Origin: Prorocentrum cordatum
Taxonomy: Eukaryota > Sar > Dinophyceae > Prorocentrales > Prorocentraceae
Direction: 5' to 3'
Assembly (NCBI GenBank): GCA_963575745.1
Contig: CAUYUJ010020760.1
Coordinates: 126,731 to 190,730, forward strand
Length of the DNA stretch: 64,000 nucleotides
Numbering within the stretch: the first letter of the stretch is position 1; each line of letters starts with the position of its first letter. A program made the position numbers and the translations under genes. Under the pieces are notes generated by a model, which had not been told where the DNA came from, searched no databases, and saw only the letters and a program-made list of their open reading frames with translations. Below, one piece after another: positions 51,122 through 60,790 of the stretch.

Positions 51122-54100
51122 TCAAAGCCCTTGCGAAGTGACAAGGTTTCGGCGGGCGGCCGCGAGCTGAATGGGCCACACAGCTGGGCCAACATTCAGA
51201 AAGGATGCGACGAGGAGGTCGCTTGCTTCGGCGAGGTAAGAAACGCGGTCCCGAGCGGCTTCAGCCAATGATGGGAGGACTGCAGAGGCGGCAGCATCGT
51301 GGAGATAGCGCTCTGTACTGGAAGCTAGCCGCCAGCGATCACGCCAGAAGACGCGATTAATGCCGTCCGAAATATCGGTTCTGAAGCGCAGCGCAGGGGA
51401 CAGATCGAACCCCGATGGCGCTCTGGCGAGCGGGACGCCCAGCGCCGAAAGAAGATCGAGCCACCGAGTGCGGAAGCCGCTTTGACCGAAGGTCAATAGG
51501 GGATCGGTGGGACTCAAATCTCTAAAGACCAGCTCCATCATCCTGACCACTGCTCGATCGGAGCACCGAGCGTGTTGACGCTCTCCGCCAGACCCCCGGG
51601 CCTCCGGAACAGAGATGCTCAGCAAAGCGTCGCCCGTGGACTCACGGCGGTCAATGGGCAGAGTGAGGTCGCTCCGGCGGGCGGTTGCCAACTCACCAGG
51701 CCTCACGGACATAGTGAACCCGGCAAGCAGCAGGGTGGCCATATCCGGCCAGTCCCATGCGAGGCACAACGCTACCATGGCGCGCAGCAGAGCACGCGGT
51801 AGCGGTGGGAGGGGGCAGGGAGGCTTGGAAGGGATCCACCGCTCCGCCACATCCCACGCCTCGGTGAGGAAGCCCCTCCAGTGGGGCTGAAGGGCCTGTG
51901 CTCCCCGGATCGCATTCACGAGGACGAGGCGGGGGAAGCCAGCATCGTACAACCACACGCCGAAGGTCGCGAGCGCTCTCCCGAACAAGATGCCGCTGCG
52001 AGCCCATGTGGCAAGTGCCACTCCTGTGTGCTCGGCGCACCACACGTCAAACGCCTTAAGCGAACGAGTGCGCTGGTCGCCGCAAGAGGGGACGCGCCGA
52101 GAGTGGCTCTCCACCTTCACCCCGAGGGCCTCGGAAGCCCCCTCGGGAAGGGCAGGCTCCAGAGAGGCAGGCCAGTCCTGGCGCCCTGCCACGAAGGCTG
52201 ACGCGGGCGGCTCTTGACCAGAGGGATTGGCAGGAGTGGTAGCTGCCGCTCCGGCGGAAGCCCGAACACGCCTGCGCTTGCGACGCGAGGTGCGGCCGCG
52301 TTGCTCGGCGCGGGGGGCCTCGACGACCTCGCCGGTGCTCGGCGCGGCTTCCGGCTGGCGGTCCGTGCCGTCCAGGATCAGAGGCCTGAGTCCTGGGGAG
52401 TGCTCGCGCCGCCTGCGGTCAACAGCGCACAGCGTGTCGGAAAAAGCAGCCGAGCGGGTGGCGGCAGGTGCTGCGGAGCGGGAGCGCTCATCGCAACTAA
52501 TGGCGGTCCGTGGCGTGACGGGCGCCGCAGAGCACGGGCGCCCGACGCCACGGCGCTCGCGCGGATGCGACGCCTGGGCGCCCGAATGAGCCCTAGCCTC
52601 GACCACGTCGCGATAGCTAGCCGTGTGCTTATCCGCACGCTCCTTCGCTTGAGCTGCAAAAGTAGCGCTACCAGCCGTGGCGGGAGCTCTCGGGGGTGCG
52701 CCGGCAGCGGCTGCGGCGGCGCCTCCACCCGAAAAGCCCGAGGCGGAAGCGGACCCTCTGACGCACTCGGCAGTGCGAGAGCGGGCGATGCGCAACGCAG
52801 CCTTCTGGCGCTCGAGCTCGGCCAGTGTCGTCTGCAAAAGCTCAGCCAGCTCTCCTGCACTTGGACCCCAAGCCTCCGCGCCTCGACCGAATTCAACTTC
52901 GGTAAGAGCGGCGTCGAGAACATCGACCGAGGCACGGAACCGCGCCAGAGCGCGCCGTTCGTCACGCACGCGCCTCGCAACCGTGGCCGTCGGGCCAACG
53001 ACCCGGCTGGTGCGCAATGCTAATCCGGTGAGAGGATCGGCACGGGAGTCGGAACGGGTGAAGGCGTCAGCGAGCTGGTCGGTGCGGGCGTCGGCGAGCC
53101 CCTCGGCACGCGAGTCGGCGATCTGGTCGGCGCGGGAGTCGGCGAGCTGGTCGGTGCGGGAGTCGGTGAGCTGGGAGGGCTGCAAGTCAGTGAGCTGGTC
53201 GCCGCGGGACGCGGTGAGCTGGGCGGCGCAAGAGTCGGCACGCTGGCCGGCGCAGCAGGAGTCGGCAAAGCTGGGAGCCGGCGACACCTCGCTGCGCTCT
53301 GCGCTGTGGCCCCACGGAAGCACGGCCCTGTGTTGTGCCGCCCCGGCGGTGGCCGCACTGGCAGCCCGCTCGCGGGTAGCACGCAGCATAGCCGCTGCGC
53401 CCAGCGAGCGCCCGGCCAGCAGGGCAGGCGCAGAGCTGGCGCGCGGCGCGACGCTATGGGCGTCGGCGCGGCACCCTGGCAGGGGGGGCAGGGTGCTGGC
53501 TCGAAAGGGCGGGAGCACCGCGGCCGCGGTACGGGCGGCCCCCAGGTCGGACTCCGGGCGAGCTTGCGTGCGTCGCATGGCGGCAGTAGGCATCGCGGGG
53601 GTCTGCACCGTACAACGTGGCGCAGCCCGCGACCCTGGGTCGATGCAGCTAGCGACCGCGCTCGGCTCTGCGTCTGGAGACGCGCCAGGGGCGCTCCGAT
53701 GCTCCCCCGGCATGCCGCGGAGGCGAGCACCGAGGGAGGCGTCGAGAGCCGAATCCCGAGTGGCGACCCCGCGCGAGCGGTTCGCGTCGTCACGCCTTCC
53801 CGCCGCCAAGAGCCCTCTGCCCAAAGCACGGCGAGTAGCGCCGCCAGAGGCCGGGGCATCGGGGCCGGTAACATCGCGCCCAGGCCCGAGGAGGAAGGCT
53901 TTGGCGTCACAGAGAGCACGCCATTTCCTGCTGGCCTCGATCGACTTATCGCGGTCGGGATGGCAGGCCCAACCCATCCGTCGAAACTGAGCGTTCACGC
54001 GATCAGTGGTCGCACCGCGCTCCAGGTGGAGCAAATCGAGCGCGGCAACAAGTTTGGCGGCACGATCTTGGCGGTGGCGAGTCTGAATCGTGACGGACGG

Positions 54101-57100
54101 ACGACCCAGAAGACCCCCCAACGAAGCTGGAGCCGAGCCGTTCGCCTCCGACAGAAGCGAGACGGGGTGAGCGTCCCCCTTGGGCGTACCAGGTCGAGCA
54201 GCGGCGATTGCGTCGCTCTTGGCGCGTGACCTCCGCTCGGGCGCGCCCTCTCCTGGCCCTCCACCGGCGGCACGAACCCCTCCCTGCGGGGCCGCAACAG
54301 CATCGCTGGAGGGGCGCATGCCTACCGGCGGGGACGGCGAAGGGCTTGGTACCCGAGGGGCGGCCGGCAGGCTGTCACGGGCGCGAGTGCAGCGCGACGC
54401 GGAGAAGCTCACCGCCGCCGCGCTCGAGGGCACCTTGACGGAGACAGGAGCCCCCCTGCGCGGCGCGGCGCTTTCATATGCGTCGCGGGCCTCGGCGGAG
54501 GCCGTCGCGTCGCCCCTGTCGACCCGGGCTGGCGCTCCCACGTGGCGATCCTCGGGGTGCCCGAGCGGGCCTGCGCCCGCGGCGGGGCTGCGAGCCAGAA
54601 CTTGCAGCACGAACCGGCCCCACAGACAAGTCGGGTACGCGGAGGCGGCGTCGGCGGCCGCTATCATGTCGAATCGCTCAAAGCGACCCTCGTCTATGTC
54701 AAGCAACCAAGCAGGCTCGACACGCGAGGGGGGGCGAACAGGGCGATTGCGCGTGGGGTCGTCCGCTCGGTGGACGTCGGTCGGGACGTAGAGCCCGCCC
54801 ATGTAGAGCCCGCCCCCCAAAATGTAGGGCAAGCAGGTGCTCAACACGTGCGAAAGGCCAGGGCTGCTGCTCCGACCGTGGGCGGCCGCGCCTAGTGCCA
54901 CTTGGGAATCCAAGAGAACAGGGATCCGTGAGTCAGGGTTGCGGATGCAACAGTACTTGCACAGACTCTTGAACACGGTGGTCTCCAGGATATTGATGTG
55001 GCGGGGCGTGCGGAATTCCCACTTGTAGGCCAAACGGAAACGCAGCGCCTCCGACAGCTCACTGACCCAGCGCGGTGCGATGGGGAGCTCGAGGGAGGGA
55101 AGCCCCACCTCGCGGTGCATCTGGGTCAGCTCGGGGCCTAAAGGTTCCCCGCGGCTCAGAACCATGAGCAAGTGGCGGTCGTGGAGACGAGTATGCCAGC
55201 CGCCGTGCTCGGAGCGCCGCCACAATTCTTGTGACAGGTGCGAACTGATGTCGCTGCGGACAACACCGCCCCAGCCGAGGGAGGCATCCGTGCCGAACAC
55301 TTCAGGGCAAGGCGTCGCCCGAAGGTCGGTCATCGCAACGAAGGCAAGGTAGGTGCAGGCTTGCAATTCGTCGCGAACCGAAGACGGGAGCTCATACTCA
55401 AGCCCGTCGTCGGGAAGTGTCGTGATGAAGGTGTAGATGTGAGTGAATATCGACAGGATGGGACGTCGATACAAAAACACCTGCACCCAACAACCCACGA
55501 GCGAGCTCAACAACGCCCGGGTCGAGCGACCGAGGAACACCTGAATCAGAGTCAGGCGGCAAAGGGCCACAGTGCGAACCAGGGGAGCACACACAATGCC
55601 GATCCTGCCCTCCACCTCGGCGCCGACAACGACTTTGCGGGTCTCGCCCCTGGCTCTCTTCCCGGGGTGCTGAATGAGACCCACCTGGGGGTAGCCGCGA
55701 TCGCACGCAGCAAAGACCTCCCTGTCGCGGCGTGTCGGGTCGTCGGGGCACGGGGCGCTCCCGCGCCACGAGAGCTTCTGAAAGCCCGTGTGGTCGTCGA
55801 TGTTTAACATCTCGACGTACGGCCCCCGAGGGAACGGCCGGCGATGCACAGCCTGCTCGGAAGGCCGGAGCGCGCCGAAGCTGCGCAGCACGCCCTCGTG
55901 TGCGGAGTTGGCGATCTCCACTGCCATGTTGTCACCCATGGCCAGCGCATTAAGGCAGGGACAAACGTCCAACCCCTCAAGGTCTGCCCGCCACGCGTTG
56001 AAGCCTCTGAACCGCGAGCTGGGTAGCTTGACGCGGAGGGCGTTGCGGCGTGCACGAGCGGGCGGGACCTTGAACGTGTAGTAGAACTCGCGCAGGTCGT
56101 CACACGAAACCACCAGCCATTCCCCGGGCGCGAGCCCCAGGCGGCACAGGAGGAAACCCTGGCCGAGGCGCTGAGTGCTGGAGGACACGCTGCTGCAACG
56201 ACTGTTTACTACCGTCGGATTCAGGATGAGACGGTCATGAGCCTCGTCCTTCGGGACCCTGAACGCTCCACAAGCTTCGTCCCAGGCGAGGTTGTCGGAG
56301 GGAGTCAGATACAGGGCGCCACAAGAGTCCCACTTGCGCAGGAGCTCCCACAGCTGCTCGCGGTCCATGTGCACACGAGCACCCGAAAAGCCCGAAGGCC
56401 ACTCGTCCTCTGGTAGCCGCATGACGTCGGGGTCATGAAAGGCGGAACGTACCAGATCGTCGGACAAGTACGGAGTGGGATCAAACGTAGGAGAGTAATC
56501 CCACTTGATGCGGGACGCCTGGACCCGAAGGTCGAAAGGCTCAGCCTGGGTGGAGTCCCAGCCTGCCGCGGCCGCCAACGAGCTAGCCAGGGGCGTCGCG
56601 CTGACGGGGAGTTGCCGCATGGGGGCGGGCACTTGTGAGGAAGAGGTGAACGAAGCCTCAAGAGCTGCAACATGGGTAGCCAGGCCATGGAGCAAGACTT
56701 CGGTGGAGTCGAACTTGGCGAAAGCCCGACCAAGGTCGCTCTTGCCACCACGGGCAAGGCGAACTGCGATCCGACACAGACGCTCGAGGCGACTGCGAAC
56801 TCCCTCCTGGCAGGGTGTGACCGTTTCCCGCACCCGAGCTGCGGCGGGAGCGAAGCTGGGATGACCCAAGGTGAGCCAGTTGAGCGCAACGACAGCATGC
56901 TGCGACAACGTGCGGGCGGCGCGCCTCACACGCCAGCGCTCCCGCGCGCGACCCGTAAGGTGACCAGGTGGCGGCGGAAGAGGCGGCGAGGGAGGGCACG
57001 GCCAAGGATCGCGGGGAGCCGACCCCGACAAGTACGAGTCGTCCCATTCCAGCGCGCAGAAAGATGTGCGGGTAAAAGCGGCAAGGGAGCATCGAGTCCC

Positions 57101-60100
57101 CATCCCGACCTGGGCAAGAGCAGCGGCCCAGTGGGTGACGTCGATGCTGGCGCCTGGAAACAGGCGCAGCAAGGCGGACAGATCGGCCACGAAAGGCGCA
57201 GACCTGCCAGTGCCAGTGCTGGCACGGGATGTGCTGGGAAAAGGGCAAGGCGCGAAGGGCGCAGGGCGCGCCCCGACGCCCACGCTGGGACCAGGATGGC
57301 CAGGAGGAGCGGGGGTAGCGCCTGGGAGCGATCGAGAATCACCATGGCGGCACGCACGGGGCCCAGCGGCGCCGAAACAGCCGCGCTGCACCTGCGCATC
57401 CCTACCATCGCGACCTCGCTCGGTCCAGAAGCGACGGGCGGCGGCCGCGGGATGAGACCTCCCCGGCGGCGGCGGCCGAGCACATCCAGCACCCCGTTCG
57501 ACCCGCCCGACGTGGGCGGCTCCAACTGATTGGGGGTAAGAGGCACCTTGGTCGGCGGGGCCGGCTCGGGGCTGCCCGGAGCCCTCTTGGTCCATGGCAG
57601 GGCCACCGACAGCTTGGAGCCGAGGAGGCTCGTCGGGGGCTCCGCCTTGGTAGCCGCTGGCCTCTGAAGCACCAGAAAGGGCGTCCGTAGACGAGGCAGC
57701 TGCACCAGCATGGGCTGGAGCGTGAGCGGCACGGCAGCTACCATCGACGGCCCGACGACCCCGCCGTCCTCCACGCCGAGTGCGGACCCGACGAACTCGT
57801 CGGAGCCTGAAGGCGGGGAGTGCGGCAGCGCTGTTGGTGGAGGCCGAGCGGCGTCGGGGCCGCGCTGGAGTGGCAGTGGCTGCGGCGACGCCTTCATCCG
57901 AGGAGCCCGCGGCGAAAGCGGCCCCTCGGACAGAGCGGAACGCAGGGGCCGCATCCCGGGGCGTCGCGGCCGCCGCGGACGAGCCCGCTCCTGACGTCCC
58001 ACCGGCGGCACGAACCCCTCCCTGCGGGGCCGTAACAGCATCGCTGGAGGGGCGCATGCCTACCAGTGGTGACGGAGAAGGGCTCAGACCACGAGGGTCG
58101 GCCCGCAGGCGCTCGCGAGCGCGAGCAGGGATCGACGCGGCGAGGCCCTGGATCCGATCGCACGAGAGGCGTCGGGGCCGCGCTGGAGTGGCAACGGCTG
58201 CGGCGGCGCATTCGCCCGAGGAGCCCGTGGCGAAAGCGGCCCCTCGGACAGAGCAGAACGCAGGGACCGCATCCCGGGGCGTCGCGGCCGCCGTGGACGA
58301 GCCCGCTCCTGACTTCCCACCGGCGGCACGAACCCCTCCCTGCGGGGCCGTAACAGCATCGCCGGAAGGGCGCATGCCTACCAGTGGTGACGGAGAAGAG
58401 CTCAGACCACGAGGGTCGGCCAGCAGGCGCTCGCGAGCGCGAGCAGGGATCGACGCGGCGAGGCCCTGGATCCGATCGCACGAGAGGCGTCGGGGCCGCG
58501 CTGGAGTGGCAGCGGCTGCGGCGGCGCATTCGCCCGAGGAGCCCGTGGCGAAAGCGGCCCCTCGGACAGAGCAGAACGCAGGGACCGCATCCCGGGGCGT
58601 CGCGGCCGCCGTGGACGAGCCCGCTCCTGACTTCCCACCGGCGGCACGAACCCCTCCCTGCGGGGCCGTAACAGCATCGCTGGAAGGGCGCATGCCTACC
58701 AGTGGTGACGGAGAAGAGCTCAGACCACGAGGGTCGGCCAGCAGGCGCTCGCGAGCGCGAGCAGGGATCGACGCGGCGAGGCCCTGGATCCGATCGCACG
58801 AGAGGCGTCGGGGCCGCGCTGGAATGGCTGCGGCTGCGGCGACGCCTTCACCCGAGGAGCCCGCGGCGGAGCCGACGAGGCCTGAAGTTGACTCCGCTGC
58901 TTGAGTGCCCGCTGCGTTACAAGTGCAAGCGCCCCGAGGCGTAGGAATCGCAGCTTCGGTCGAGGCTGTGCGGACGGGCGTTCCTGGCGCGTCCACCACG
59001 CTACCGATGGCAGCGGGCGCCCTCGCAGTGGTGGGACTGATCGCAAGCGAAACTGCGCGCACCGCAGAGGGTCCCCCGAACATCGCCGGGGGCCCGCCAT
59101 TGGCGAGTCTGGGAGCAGCATCCGGGTCCGAAGTGCTCGAGGCGACCCCCCGCCCACCGACCCCCGGCGTGGCGGCGAGGGGGGGCGTCAAGGATGACTC
59201 GCGAGCAACCGCTGCGCGGGCCGCCCAGGATGTACTGGCGGTGGCGCCTGGCTCCAATGCAACCGCCACATCGTGGCGCGGCGGGCCGATCGGGGGCGTG
59301 GGTGGGCCCCCGCTTAGCCCGAGCGACTGCGAAATGTCAAGGAAGCTTGAACGGGCGGCACCGAGCGCAGGAGGTTGCGCCGGAGGCGGGGGCGGGGTCC
59401 GCAAGAACGGGATCACGGTTCGCCCCGAATCGGAGGCCCACAGGTGGGTCCCGGCACTAAGCATGGGGACCCCCACCTCGACAACGGTCGAGCAGGGATG
59501 ACGCGACGGCGGCATCCGCACGCCCGCCTCCAAACCGGTGAGGTCCAGAGGCGGACCCGCACACCAGGCCTCGGGACCCGACAGCGCCTCCAGCCCAGGT
59601 GGTGGGCGGTGACACCGAGCCGTCGAGGTACCACCTGGCGTAGCGACCAGGTGAATATTGCTGCCAAGCGCCGGAGTCCCAACCAGCGCAGCGGTCGCGC
59701 AGACGTGCGTCGACGGCGGCGCCACGGCGCTGGACTCCAGGCTGGTGAGGCCCAGAGGAGGCTGAATGGGTGACAGTGGGTGCTCCAACCCTTCAGGTGC
59801 GCTCGCCAGCAAGGCGACCGGCTCGAACGACGAAGGCAAGACCGCCGCATGGGCACCTGCGATCTGATGGGCCGCGTCAGACGGCCTCCGTGTGTCCGCT
59901 GCACACGCGGGGCCCCGGGTGAGCCGCGGCGCTGCGAGGTAGGGAGGGGAAGGGGCGAGGAGGTGAAGGTTAGCAGGATTCCCCTCATCCGTCTCCCCCA
60001 CCCTTCTTGCGGTTACCTTCGCGCGCCGCGCCTCTACGTCTTCGATCCGACCGGCACGGAGCGGCGGGCACTGAGGGTTGCGCGGCGGCTGACGTCTGGC

Positions 60101-60316
60101 ACGGGCCGGCGGGCACTGAGGGTTGCGCGGCGGCTGGCGTCCACTGGCGAGTGCGGGCTGAGGCGGTGCAACTCGCGAGGCACCCGAATCTAATGCGTCC
60201 TCCCCCTCGTCCTCCTCCCTGCCCGCACCCCCCGTAAACGGAGAAGAAAGGGGGAGGGGAAAGGAGAGGAGTGTTTGGAGGAGCTCAGCCGCTGGCGCCG
60301 TAGGGCACGACGCCAT
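51122..60316 (-). CDS. retrotransposon polyprotein: RT, RNase H, J domain, tyrosine recombinase
   Basis: 3064 residues, one frame with a TGA stop. Residues 1-1000 are Ala/Pro/Arg-rich with 106-residue internal repeats (about 470-820) and no Gag zinc knuckle. Reverse transcriptase (about 1290-1620) has RLILNP, SCDDLREFYY (Asp1406, Asp1407) and NIDDHTGF (Asp1507, Asp1508). RNase H (about 1670-1865) has TDASLGWGG (Asp1677), NILE (Glu1778), LLDSQ (Asp1803) and RADDPTR. A DnaJ-type J domain lies at about 2089-2144 with HPD at 2119-2121. An 8-residue QLADSRAD-type repeat (about 2360-2425) precedes a helical stretch. The tyrosine recombinase (about 2740-3015) has SVRPGEL (Arg2872), ALR (Arg2977), DRW (Trp2995) and a nucleophile candidate in ERYLHD (Tyr3004). 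The His expected three residues before Arg2977 is Pro2974. The start ATG is the first in frame. A different frame upstream (GLFDFYVAVFFLLGYTRDAA, about 60600-60660) could be an extra short ORF. Confidence 0.85.
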   Translation of the reverse strand: MASCPTAPAAELLQTLLSFPLPLSSPFTGGAGREEDEGEDALDSGASRVAPPQPALASGRQPPRNPQCPPARARRQPPRNPQCPPLRAGRIEDVEARRAKVTARRVGETDEGNPANLHLLAPSPPYLAAPRLTRGPACAADTRRPSDAAHQIAGAHAAVLPSSFEPVALLASAPEGLEHPLSPIQPPLGLTSLESSAVAPPSTHVCATAALVGTPALGSNIHLVATPGGTSTARCHRPPPGLEALSGPEAWCAGPPLDLTGLEAGVRMPPSRHPCSTVVEVGVPMLSAGTHLWASDSGRTVIPFLRTPPPPPAQPPALGAARSSFLDISQSLGLSGGPPTPPIGPPRHDVAVALEPGATASTSWAARAAVARESSLTPPLAATPGVGGRGVASSTSDPDAAPRLANGGPPAMFGGPSAVRAVSLAISPTTARAPAAIGSVVDAPGTPVRTASTEAAIPTPRGACTCNAAGTQAAESTSGLVGSAAGSSGEGVAAAAAIPARPRRLSCDRIQGLAASIPARARERLLADPRGLSSSPSPLVGMRPSSDAVTAPQGGVRAAGGKSGAGSSTAAATPRDAVPAFCSVRGAAFATGSSGECAAAAAATPARPRRLSCDRIQGLAASIPARARERLLADPRGLSSSPSPLVGMRPSGDAVTAPQGGVRAAGGKSGAGSSTAAATPRDAVPAFCSVRGAAFATGSSGECAAAAVATPARPRRLSCDRIQGLAASIPARARERLRADPRGLSPSPSPLVGMRPSSDAVTAPQGGVRAAGGTSGAGSSAAAATPRDAAPAFRSVRGAAFAAGSSDEGVAAATATPARPRRRSASTNSAAALPAFRLRRVRRVRTRRGGRRGRRAVDGSCRAAHAPAHAGAAASSTDALSGASEASGYQGGAPDEPPRLQAVGGPAMDQEGSGQPRAGPADQGASYPQSVGAAHVGRVERGAGCARPPPPGRSHPAAAARRFWTERGRDGRDAQVQRGCFGAAGPRACRHGDSRSLPGATPAPPGHPGPSVGVGARPAPFAPCPFPSTSRASTGTGRSAPFVADLSALLRLFPGASIDVTHWAAALAQVGMGTRCSLAAFTRTSFCALEWDDSYLSGSAPRDPWPCPPSPPLPPPPGHLTGRARERWRVRRAARTLSQHAVVALNWLTLGHPSFAPAAARVRETVTPCQEGVRSRLERLCRIAVRLARGGKSDLGRAFAKFDSTEVLLHGLATHVAALEASFTSSSQVPAPMRQLPVSATPLASSLAAAAGWDSTQAEPFDLRVQASRIKWDYSPTFDPTPYLSDDLVRSAFHDPDVMRLPEDEWPSGFSGARVHMDREQLWELLRKWDSCGALYLTPSDNLAWDEACGAFRVPKDEAHDRLILNPTVVNSRCSSVSSSTQRLGQGFLLCRLGLAPGEWLVVSCDDLREFYYTFKVPPARARRNALRVKLPSSRFRGFNAWRADLEGLDVCPCLNALAMGDNMAVEIANSAHEGVLRSFGALRPSEQAVHRRPFPRGPYVEMLNIDDHTGFQKLSWRGSAPCPDDPTRRDREVFAACDRGYPQVGLIQHPGKRARGETRKVVVGAEVEGRIGIVCAPLVRTVALCRLTLIQVFLGRSTRALLSSLVGCWVQVFLYRRPILSIFTHIYTFITTLPDDGLEYELPSSVRDELQACTYLAFVAMTDLRATPCPEVFGTDASLGWGGVVRSDISSHLSQELWRRSEHGGWHTRLHDRHLLMVLSRGEPLGPELTQMHREVGLPSLELPIAPRWVSELSEALRFRLAYKWEFRTPRHINILETTVFKSLCKYCCIRNPDSRIPVLLDSQVALGAAAHGRSSSPGLSHVLSTCLPYILGGGLYMGGLYVPTDVHRADDPTRNRPVRPPSRVEPAWLLDIDEGRFERFDMIAAADAASAYPTCLWGRFVLQVLARSPAAGAGPLGHPEDRHVGAPARVDRGDATASAEARDAYESAAPRRGAPVSVKVPSSAAAVSFSASRCTRARDSLPAAPRVPSPSPSPPVGMRPSSDAVAAPQGGVRAAGGGPGEGAPERRSRAKSDAIAAARPGTPKGDAHPVSLLSEANGSAPASLGGLLGRPSVTIQTRHRQDRAAKLVAALDLLHLERGATTDRVNAQFRRMGWACHPDRDKSIEASRKWRALCDAKAFLLGPGRDVTGPDAPASGGATRRALGRGLLAAGRRDDANRSRGVATRDSALDASLGARLRGMPGEHRSAPGASPDAEPSAVASCIDPGSRAAPRCTVQTPAMPTAAMRRTQARPESDLGAARTAAAVLPPFRASTLPPLPGCRADAHSVAPRASSAPALLAGRSLGAAAMLRATRERAASAATAGAAQHRAVLPWGHSAERSEVSPAPSFADSCCAGQRADSCAAQLTASRGDQLTDLQPSQLTDSRTDQLADSRADQIADSRAEGLADARTDQLADAFTRSDSRADPLTGLALRTSRVVGPTATVARRVRDERRALARFRASVDVLDAALTEVEFGRGAEAWGPSAGELAELLQTTLAELERQKAALRIARSRTAECVRGSASASGFSGGGAAAAAAGAPPRAPATAGSATFAAQAKERADKHTASYRDVVEARAHSGAQASHPRERRGVGRPCSAAPVTPRTAISCDERSRSAAPAATRSAAFSDTLCAVDRRRREHSPGLRPLILDGTDRQPEAAPSTGEVVEAPRAEQRGRTSRRKRRRVRASAGAAATTPANPSGQEPPASAFVAGRQDWPASLEPALPEGASEALGVKVESHSRRVPSCGDQRTRSLKAFDVWCAEHTGVALATWARSGILFGRALATFGVWLYDAGFPRLVLVNAIRGAQALQPHWRGFLTEAWDVAERWIPSKPPCPLPPLPRALLRAMVALCLAWDWPDMATLLLAGFTMSVRPGELATARRSDLTLPIDRRESTGDALLSISVPEARGSGGERQHARCSDRAVVRMMELVFRDLSPTDPLLTFGQSGFRTRWLDLLSALGVPLARAPSGFDLSPALRFRTDISDGINRVFWRDRWRLASSTERYLHDAAASAVLPSLAEAARDRVSYLAEASDLLVASFLNVGPAVWPIQLAAARRNLVTSQGL
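57848..58905 (-). repeat. 318-bp in-frame tandem repeat, 3 full copies plus part
   Basis: GCGTCGGGGCCGCGCTGG recurs at about 57849, 58167, 58485 and 58803, exactly 318 bp (106 codons) apart. Each unit encodes ATPARPRRLSCDRIQGLAAS and VGMRPSSDAVTAPQGGVRAA. A displaced partial copy lies at about 54262-54420, between RNase H and the J domain. Confidence 0.9.
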
Positions 60317-60732
60317 GACGACAGGCGCCTAAGGCTAGGCCGCCAGGTGGGCGCCCCCCCCAGCAGGGAAAGGGGCCCGCTAGGGAAACTGGCGGGAGCC
60401 AGTGCAAAGTACCGCGGGCGCACGCTGCCAGGGAGCAGCGGCGCCCGAGCGGAAAGGGTGAACCTTTTCCGCCGCCGACAGCCGCGGGAGGCGGTCGGCC
60501 GCACCCCGCGCGAGCTCGGTCCGGCGGGGCAAAGGTGCGAGCCCCGCCCAGTCCGAGCGCGCAGGAAGCGCCGGGACAACCGCCTTTGGCGGCGTCCCGC
60601 GTGTAGCCCAAGAGGAAGAACACCGCCACGTAGAAGTCGAAGAGACCTGCGCGGCGGTGGCGGGCGCGGGCCCCTCGGCGCCTCGGCCGCGCGCGCGGCG
60701 GGGCGGGGAGGGGGGCGAGCGCCGCAAGCTTA

Positions 60733-60790
60733 GGGCCGAGAAGCTGCAGACGACTGCAATCAGCGGGCGCGATGGGGATAAGAAGGAGCA
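60733..60790 (-). repeat. split direct repeat A1 (5-prime end of the element)
   Basis: Identical to 50889-50946 over 58 bp. Its outer edge (AAGGAGCAGGAGG) runs into a GGA tract. Confidence 0.95.

Larger units (their letters stand above)
50681..60790 (-). mobile_element. tyrosine-recombinase retrotransposon with split direct repeats
   Basis: Read on the minus strand, the order is A1 (60790-60733), leader, one long frame (60316-51122), B1 (51110-50946), A2 (50945-50889), a 43-nt gap and B2 (50845-50681). B1 and B2 are identical over 165 bp, and A1 and A2 over about 58 bp. This A1-ORF-B1-A2-B2 layout is the split direct repeat structure of PAT-like and Ngaro-like members of the DIRS order, which replicate through a circle inserted by a tyrosine recombinase. 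The internal B1/A2 junction equals the joined ends of the element, as that model predicts. GGA repeats flank both ends. The intact frame and identical repeats suggest a recent insertion. Confidence 0.85.

Noticed and set aside
52677-53990. Plus-strand ORFs opposite the polyprotein
   Set aside because: They are antisense shadows of a GC-rich coding frame with no motifs.
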